Part shown: positions 13,440 to 64,000 of the stretch, piece after piece
How the letters are laid out: each line of letters opens with the position of its first letter
Numbering within the stretch: the first letter of the stretch is position 1
Source: Linyphia triangularis
Taxonomy: Eukaryota > Arthropoda > Arachnida > Araneae > Linyphiidae
Length of the DNA: 64,000 nucleotides
Assembly: GCA_963978545.1 (NCBI GenBank)
Contig: OZ021723.1
Coordinates: forward strand, 9,091,593 to 9,155,592
Direction of reading: 5' to 3'
The notes under the pieces: model-generated
What the model saw: the letters and a program-made list of their open reading frames with translations, nothing else
The model's database searches: none
What the model was told of the DNA's origin: nothing
Program-made: the position numbers and the translations under genes

Positions 13440-14282
13440 ATGAAATCTGAAACTGATACTCAGACCGATAATGGTCATATAAATAAGATTGCAGTGCGGC
13501 TTCCAAATTTTTGGCATGATAATCCTCGTTTGTATTTCCATCAGATTGAGGCCAATTTTGTGTTATCAAGCATAACTACAGAAACGACTAAGTATTGCAG
13601 TTTAGTGTCTGCTTTGGATCAGCAGACTATGCTGGCGGTTTCTGATTTTATACAAAATCCTGATTCGGAAAAGCCGTATACGGTTTTGAAAAATAAGTTA
13701 ATAGGGGAATTTGAACTATCGCAAACAAGAAGGGTCAAAACATTACTGCAAGAATTGGTATTGGGTGACTCGAAACCTTCCACATTACTACGCCGTATGA
13801 AGCAGCTTGCCGGTGGTGGTATCATGGATGATGTGTTAAAATCCATTTGGCTATCGCATATGCCGATTTCGGTACAATCAATTCTGTCGGCTAGTTCGGA
13901 AGAATTGCCCGAATTGGCTGATAGGATTTTAGATGTTTCAAATTTTTCGTCGGCTTCTTGCAGTGCAGTTGAAGAAACTTCTTCACTAAATGCACAAATA
14001 GCAAAGTTGACTAACGAGGTTGCAGAGCTCAAACTAAAGGTTGACACTTTGACTAGAAATAATTGGTCACGGAAACGCCCCTTTCATAGAGGCAGATCTT
14101 TTTCACGCAATGGATCGGATAAACGTGAAGGTCCGTCAAATGGTAGACTTGCACACGAAGAGCACACCACTCAGGATAATGAGAGTGGACGACTTGAACC
14201 CAAATTGCGCTATTTGCATTATAAATATGGGGAAAATGCTCGCAGCTGCAGAAAACCTTGTTCATTTTCTTTAAACTGGTAG
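13440..14282 (+). CDS. Gag polyprotein of the LTR element
   Basis: The frame begins at ATG 13440 and ends at TAG 14280-14282, about 280 codons. The N-terminal part carries the capsid-like pattern typical of arthropod Ty3/Mag-like Gag, with PNFWHDNPRLYFHQIEANF near residues 25-45. A coiled-coil-like stretch (AQIAKLTNEVAELKLKVDTL) and an Arg/Ser-rich basic region follow. The C-terminus resembles the single zinc knuckle of this lineage (HYKYGENARSCRKPC), but the first Cys of the usual motif appears to be Arg. That could weaken RNA binding in this copy. The last codons overlap the protease frame through a slippery heptamer (see 14270). This assembles the particle; it is not a host gene. Confidence 0.85.
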   Translation: MKSETDTQTDNGHINKIAVRLPNFWHDNPRLYFHQIEANFVLSSITTETTKYCSLVSALDQQTMLAVSDFIQNPDSEKPYTVLKNKLIGEFELSQTRRVKTLLQELVLGDSKPSTLLRRMKQLAGGGIMDDVLKSIWLSHMPISVQSILSASSEELPELADRILDVSNFSSASCSAVEETSSLNAQIAKLTNEVAELKLKVDTLTRNNWSRKRPFHRGRSFSRNGSDKREGPSNGRLAHEEHTTQDNESGRLEPKLRYLHYKYGENARSCRKPCSFSLNW

Positions 14283-14476
14283 CCCCAACCTCGGATTCGG
14301 TGACCCCTGGTGAGACGGGTTTCCTTAGCCACCGTTTGTTTGTTACTGACCCCAAATCTCGTATACAATACTTGGTTGATAGTGGATCTGATTTGAGCTT
14401 CCTGCTTATTTCAAGGGCTGTCGCACTGTTAGCTCTTGTGTTTTGAGTGCAGCTAATGGATCTCCTATAAAAACTT
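14258..14476 (+). pseudogene. Retroviral-type aspartic protease, frameshifted
   Basis: The frame enters by the -1 shift and encodes a protease with the active-site motif LVDSGSDLS near 14370-14395 (D-S-G triad). Shortly after, near 14400, the reading frame changes. Protease-like sequence continues in another frame until about 14520, then returns to the original frame before the GADFLQRFGLLVD motif. The signature is two compensating small indels plus a stop at 14444-14446. The copy is therefore unable to make an intact protease. Confidence 0.8.
14270..14276 (+). promoter_or_regulatory. -1 ribosomal frameshift heptamer (T TTA AAC)
   Basis: In the gag frame the codons run tct-tta-aac-tgg-tag, so T_TTA_AAC fits the X_XXY_YYZ rule exactly and sits one codon before the gag stop. 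A -1 slip enters the protease frame that stays open from 14258. This is a canonical slippery sequence. I did not establish a downstream pseudoknot. Confidence 0.75.
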
Positions 14477-16282
14477 ATGGTTCAAGGCTTCTTTCATTGG
14501 ATCTTGGATTGCGTAGAAAATTATTTTCCTTTTATCATTGCTGATGTGTCAAAGCCTATACTAGGAGCAGATTTCTTGCAACGTTTTGGCTTATTGGTAG
14601 ATGGGAAAAATAAGAAATTGCATGACCCTTTGACTTCTCTTTCAACTATGGGCAAGGTGCTACCCACTTTTGTGCCAGGTATTAAAACTGTTGTGGGGGA
14701 TTCAAAGTATCACCTGTTAATACAGGAATTTGAGGAAATCACTAAGGTTAAAGCCGAACCAGTTTTGGTTAAACATGATACCGTGCATTATATTAACACT
14801 GTAGGCCCTCCGGTTTGCTCCCAAGTTCGTAGGCTGAATCCAGCCCAACTTAAAATCGCTAAAGATGAGTTTGCATATATGCTTGAGCATAGCATTTGCA
14901 GACCATCTAGAAGCCCTTGGTCAAGTGCTTTGCACATGGTGCCTAAAAAGGGTGGTACAGATTGGCGACCAACAGGGGACTATCGTGCGTTGAATGTACG
15001 CACTAGGCCTGATAAGTATCCTCTTCCAAATTTGCACGATTTTACTCAGAACCTGGCTGGTAAATCTATTTTTAGTAAAATTGATTTAGTAAGGGCCTTT
15101 AATCAGATTCCTGTTCACAAACCTGACATTGAAAAAACGAGTGTTGTAACACCGTTTGGTTTATTTGAGTTCATGTTTATGCCCTATGGGCTAAGTGGAG
15201 CTCCTCAGACCTTTCAGAGGTTTATGAATGAGGTCTTATTTGGCTTGGATTTTGTTTTCGTTTACATCGATGATATACTTATTGCCAGTACTAATGAAAC
15301 TGAGCATCTCCAACATGTACGTCTCGTGTTTGAGAGATTGCAAAAATTTGGTATAACCATTAATACTACTAAAAGTGTATTTGGTGTATCTGAAATTTCT
15401 TTTCTTGGACATTTAGTTAGTAAAGAGGGATGTAAACTTTTACCAGAAAAAACGGAAGTCATTTCAAATTATCCTAAGCCAAATACAGTTGGTGATTTGA
15501 GAAGGTTTTTGGGTTGTTTAAACTTCTATCGTAGATTTGTGCCAAAGGCTGCTGATTTGCATGCCCCCTTAAACGCACTGCTTTGTGGTTCTAAAAAGAA
15601 TGATCGTAGAGTTATAGAATGGAATGATGAACTTTCTGTTGCTTTTCAGCGCTGTAAAGACAATATTGTTAACATAACTCAACTTTCCCATCCTGAACCT
15701 GATGCCGAGCTGGTATTGTTTACTGATGCAAGTGACTCTAGTGTAGCAGGAGCACTGCATAAGAGAACTAGTGGTGGTTACTTACCCTTGTCTTTCTTTT
15801 CTAAGATGAATGCTGCTCAGAAAGTATATTCAGCTTATGACAAGGAATTACTTGCAATATATTTGTCTATTGTGCATTTTCGTTTCATGTTAGAGGGTAG
15901 AAATTTTTGTATTATAACTGATCATAAGCCTTTGATATACGCCTTTGCACAAGGTTTTGAAAAATGTTCCCCGAGGCGTTTGCGTCAAGTTGAATTCATT
16001 TCTCAATTCACGACAGACATCCGGCATATACCTGGGGATAAAAACCTTGTAGCAGACGCATTATCAAGGGTGGAAGAAATTGTATTTTCTGAGTCTATTG
16101 ATTTTGTACAAATGGCCGCCCTGCAGTTGACAGATAAAGAGCTGCAAAAGTTGCGGGATAATCCTGACCAAACTGGTCTTAAGTTTAAACTAATAAATTT
16201 TTCAAATTTAAATGCTAAATTACATTGTGATATTTCACAATCCTCAGTTAGGATTTATGTGCCTAAGGAGTTCAGGCGTTAA
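14477..16282 (+). CDS. Pol: reverse transcriptase and RNase H (broken copy)
   Basis: This is a 601-codon open segment. Its first residues are out-of-frame protease. Then come a protease C-terminal motif (LGADFLQRFG) and the RT with YPLPNLHDFTQNL, a catalytic Asp in FSKIDLVRAFNQI, and the YIDD box at about 15265-15276. An RNase H domain follows (LFTDASDSSVAGAL, then YSAYDKELLAIY and ITDHKPLIYAF). The segment ends with a TAA at 16280-16282 where the family continues into the integrase, so this stop looks like a nonsense mutation. RT and RNase H catalytic residues are intact in this copy. Confidence 0.9.
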   Translation: MVQGFFHWILDCVENYFPFIIADVSKPILGADFLQRFGLLVDGKNKKLHDPLTSLSTMGKVLPTFVPGIKTVVGDSKYHLLIQEFEEITKVKAEPVLVKHDTVHYINTVGPPVCSQVRRLNPAQLKIAKDEFAYMLEHSICRPSRSPWSSALHMVPKKGGTDWRPTGDYRALNVRTRPDKYPLPNLHDFTQNLAGKSIFSKIDLVRAFNQIPVHKPDIEKTSVVTPFGLFEFMFMPYGLSGAPQTFQRFMNEVLFGLDFVFVYIDDILIASTNETEHLQHVRLVFERLQKFGITINTTKSVFGVSEISFLGHLVSKEGCKLLPEKTEVISNYPKPNTVGDLRRFLGCLNFYRRFVPKAADLHAPLNALLCGSKKNDRRVIEWNDELSVAFQRCKDNIVNITQLSHPEPDAELVLFTDASDSSVAGALHKRTSGGYLPLSFFSKMNAAQKVYSAYDKELLAIYLSIVHFRFMLEGRNFCIITDHKPLIYAFAQGFEKCSPRRLRQVEFISQFTTDIRHIPGDKNLVADALSRVEEIVFSESIDFVQMAALQLTDKELQKLRDNPDQTGLKFKLINFSNLNAKLHCDISQSSVRIYVPKEFRR

Positions 16283-16303
16283 GTTTTTGAATCGATACAT
16301 AAT

Positions 16304-17369
16304 TTGGCTCATGTTGGTTCACGTTCTACGTTAAAGCAAATCCTTGGTAGTTACGTTTGGCCTTCAGTTCGTAAGGATGTAGCTGGTTGGTGTCGTACGT
16401 GCATAGCTTGTCAGCGTGCTAAAGTGCACAGCCATACAGTTTCACCTCTGGGGCAAATTCCGACCCCCAACTCTAGGTTTCAACACATTAACTTGGATTT
16501 GATAGGGCCTTTGCCTACTTTTCGAAATTTTTCTTACTGTTTAACTATAATTGATCGTTACACAAGGTGGATTGAAGCAATCCCTCTTCAGGACATAACT
16601 GCTGTTTCAGTATCACGAGCATTTTTGTTCCATTACGTTACTCGTTTTGGTGCCCCGGCGCGTATCACATGTGATCAAGGTCGACAAATGGAGTCTGCTA
16701 CCTTTAAAAGGTTGGCTCAATCCCTTGGTTCAGAAATTATACGTACGTCGGCTTACAACCCTAAATCTAACGGAATGGTAGAACGCATGCATAGGGTACT
16801 TAAATCTGCTCTTAAGTGTTTTCCTGCAGAGTTCTGGGTTGATCGTTTGCCTCTTGTACTTTTGGGTTTAAGAACGGCCGTACGGGAGGACTTGAAGCAT
16901 TCTACTGCTGAGCTGGTTTCTGGTCAAACTCTTAGACTCCCCGGACAGCTATTATCCGAAGTTGATTTGGACTTGGCTGAGCCTAACATCGTTAAAACGA
17001 GCATTTGATTCCATTAGGCCTGTCCAGTCTAAGTGGAAAGGGAGGAGGCCTATTTATGTTCCTAAAGCTTTGGCAGATTGCTCTCATGCTTTCGTCCGAC
17101 ATGATGCAGTTCGGAAACCTTTGCAACCTCCGTATGATGGCCCATTCCCAATTTTAAGGTGGAAATCTAAAGTGTTTCTTTTACAGATGTCTAGACAGGC
17201 TAAGTGGATTTCTTTAGATCGGCTAAAAGCAGCTTTTGTTGCTGCTGATGAACTACCCTTGCCAGGAGAGCCTGTGACAAACCGCACAATACCTGCTCGG
17301 TTGCTGGCAGAGAAACCCGCTATGGTCACTACCAGGAGTGGAAGGAGAGTGCATCTTCGGTTCCCTTGA
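16304..17369 (+). pseudogene. Integrase of the LTR element, split by frameshift
   Basis: Sequence after the premature stop encodes an HHCC zinc-binding region (CRTCIACQRAK) and a DDE core: LDLIGPL, then TCDQGRQ, then GMVERMHRVLK. Near 16990 a one-base change shifts the frame, and the C-terminal part continues in another frame to 17369 (GRRPIYVPKAL, HDAVRKPLQPPYDGPF). A chromodomain is not visible. The DDE residues are present, but the chain is interrupted twice. Confidence 0.88.
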
Positions 17370-17380
17370 GTAGTCCTTTC

Positions 17381-17394
17381 GGAAGGGGGGGTGA
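17381..17394 (+). promoter_or_regulatory. Polypurine tract
   Basis: GGAAGGGGGGGTGA lies immediately before the 3' LTR, the expected plus-strand priming site. Confidence 0.85.
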
Positions 17395-17744
17395 TGTGGC
17401 GACCAGCACATGGAGCCTGCACAGACTGCCGCCAAGCCTGATCAGACTGCCTGCTTTTGTGTAGAACTTTTAGTAATTTCAGATTTAGTTAGATTTAGTA
17501 ATTGCCTTTATGTAAATTTCTGTGCCAGTCTCCTGTAACCATACCGTACGTATATGTATTTAATAACCCTGTCTTTTCACAGACAGTTGCTGTATTAATT
17601 GCTCCCGTATACGAGCAGGATCACTTCCTTCAGGGAAGTCGTTGTTTTCTAGTCATTTACCGTATTTTAATAAATTATGTTAAGTTTGAGGTACTAGTCT
17701 TTTTTAAGCTTTATATTTACACGATCTAATGTGGCGTGTGGACA
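17395..17744 (+). repeat. 3' LTR
   Basis: Same length as the 5' LTR, with five substitutions by eye. AATAAA at 17669-17674. Followed by the ATAC target duplicate. Confidence 0.95.
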
Positions 17745-17748
17745 ATAC

Positions 17749-18145
17749 CAAGAAGACTATTTCTCTTACCCAATAGAACAAAGAATGTTCACGTAATGTT
17801 TCGTGTTGATTTGAACTCCCAAATCTTTCTAGACGACAATGTTTTGGTGGAATACGCTCGATGCTCAGTTCAAACACAAATGTCGTGTTTTCTGATTCGT
17901 GGCCATTTGGATTTATTTTTGTTTGTTAGTGAAGTACGTTGTTAGGTAGAGAACCCTACACTTGCTTATCAAAATAGTTTACAGGACATTTTATATTTAA
18001 ACAAAATTTAGATGACAAAACTAATTGGAAGGTTGGAGATTTGACATTAATGGCATAGAAAAGATTTTCATAACCTTTTCCGCAGATCTTTATTAATGAC
18101 TAATTCATTATATGTCATATATTACCATATTATTATTGGGAGACT
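17749..18145. other. Unannotated unique sequence
   Basis: AT-rich, no recognisable exon. The short plus-strand open frame at 17736-17945 starts inside the LTR and has no domain. Confidence 0.45.
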
Positions 18146-18158
18146 CTTACCACGGAAA

Positions 18159-18340
18159 TGCCGACCAAACGGTATAGTGGTTAGCGTGCTAGCTTCTAGA
18201 CCGCGAGGTTGCGGGTTCGAGTCCCGTGTTGGCATGGGTGTTTGTAAATGTATGTTGGTTTGTTAAATGACGAAATGTTTCGGCGCATTATAGCCCTCGT
18301 GTTGCTGACGGCGCCAGATAATCTGAATACAACCAACCAA
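18159..18340 (+). mobile_element. tRNA-derived SINE (family 1), copy 1, with target duplication
   Basis: The 5' half is tRNA-like (gtatagtggttagcgtgcta as A-box region; ggttcgagtcc as B box) and would drive RNA polymerase III. The body ends in an AACC-rich tail. A perfect 13-bp duplication CTTACCACGGAAA flanks it (18146-18158, 18341-18353), so the insertion is complete and fairly recent. Confidence 0.95.
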
Positions 18341-18508
18341 CTTACCACGGAAACATCTAAACACCCGATCATACAGGATGGAAAACACACACACACAAGA
18401 TTGTTTGCTAAAACAGAAGATAGTACAGGTGACAGTCAAATAGCACTGGCTATGGATGTCACTGTCATATAGTAAGAGCCAAACTTGTCACATTAACCAA
18501 GCACTCAC

Positions 18509-63512
<45,004 letters not shown>

Positions 63513-63792
63513 CTGCGAGAAATAAGAATATATTACAAAGTGATTTATGTATACTTAAATTGAATAAGTTATTGTGTGGACAATATCAGTCAATGAGGAA
63601 TGTTTTAGTTTTATAAGACATGATGCCAATTCCATTTGACAATTTTTTTTATTTTTTTTCTATGAAAGTATTGAATTTGATGTTTTATTTTCTATGAAAG
63701 CATTTACTTTCTTAGAATTATTAGAAAGTATTTTATTTATTACTAGCTGAATACCCGAATTTTACCATGTGTTATTTTTTTAGCTATCATAT

Positions 63793-64000
63793 AGCACATA
63801 TCCTCCTAAGGACGTCCCTAGGAAGTCCCCAGTCATCCTTGGGACTCCGAATGACTTCCTAGGGACCTCCGTGGGAGGATGTGTCCTATAGTTGCGTGGC
63901 CCTGCGTTGCGGAGAGCACATATCCTCCTAAGGACATCCCTAGGAAGTCCTCAGTCATCCTTGGGACTCCGAATGACTTCCTAGGGACCTCCGTGGGAGG
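63793..64000. repeat. Tandem quasi-palindromic 122-bp units at window edge
   Basis: agcacatatcctcctaagga begins at 63793 and 63915, period 122. Each unit folds: cctcctaaggacgtccctag... against ...cctagggacctccgtgggagg. The second copy runs to the end of the window. Confidence 0.85.

Larger units (their letters stand above)
12617..17744 (+). mobile_element. Full-length Ty3-type (Metaviridae) LTR retrotransposon
   Basis: The element is 5128 bp with 350-bp LTRs, each starting TGTGG and ending ACA. A 4-bp duplication ATAC flanks it (12613-12616 and 17745-17748). It has a primer-binding-site-like segment, gag, protease, RT, RNase H, integrase and a purine tract in the order protease-RT-RNase H-integrase, which is diagnostic of Ty3-type elements. 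No envelope gene is visible. I counted five differences between the two LTRs (about 98.6% identity), so insertion was recent. Frameshifts in protease, an in-frame stop before integrase and a late integrase frameshift make this copy defective. Confidence 0.95.

Noticed and set aside
18160..18232. tRNA gene-like sequence (also at the other SINE copies)
   Set aside because: It is the head of a repeated SINE with a common non-tRNA body and target duplications, not a stand-alone tRNA.

Overview
This is a eukaryotic, AT-rich, intron- and repeat-dominated window from an invertebrate animal. GT-AG introns, tRNA-derived SINEs, a Ty3-type LTR retrotransposon, non-LTR retrotransposons and many TA- and TTAA-flanked DNA-transposon derivatives rule out a prokaryote. 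An arthropod, perhaps a chelicerate such as a spider, fits the TE mix and the arthropod-like alpha-2-macroglobulin. That placement is an inference with low confidence.

Only one host gene is visible: a minus-strand alpha-2-macroglobulin (A2M) protease-inhibitor gene. Ten exons can be read between 63512 and 18509. Their phases all match, every intron is GT-AG, and together they give about 487 continuous residues, from the MG3 region through the bait region to the conserved segment after it. The N-terminal exons lie to the right of the window. The downstream exons (CUB, thioester and receptor-binding domains) were not found and probably lie to the left. Introns range from 173 bp to 17.7 kb, and nearly all their length is repeats.

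Layout. 1-1000: a 148-bp satellite, then GTGA and TACA/TA microsatellites. 1.6-2.6 kb: two non-autonomous inverted-repeat elements. 3.05-11.95 kb: a 57-copy, 156-bp satellite with an 11-monomer higher-order pattern. 12.6-17.7 kb: a full-length Ty3-type LTR retrotransposon with near-identical LTRs, a 4-bp target duplication, a -1 frameshift heptamer between gag and pro, and several inactivating breaks. 18-34 kb: A2M exon J followed by SINEs, TTAA MITEs, TA MITEs and a Tc1-like element carrying nested insertions. 34.6-41.2 kb: a minisatellite-dense stretch (27-, 21-, 20- and 28/56-bp arrays) ending in a foldback element full of TGACGTCA palindromes. 41.3-63.5 kb: A2M exons H to A separated by more elements, among them two 5'-truncated non-LTR insertions with target duplications and a hAT-like element whose empty site can be inferred from a related repeat in the same window. 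The right edge holds tandem quasi-palindromic 122-bp units that run off the end.

The standout features are the number of distinct TTAA-flanked MITE families (at least seven), the satellite's higher-order structure, the nested insertions that give a relative chronology, and an unusual acidic serine-rich insertion plus a short bait region in the A2M.
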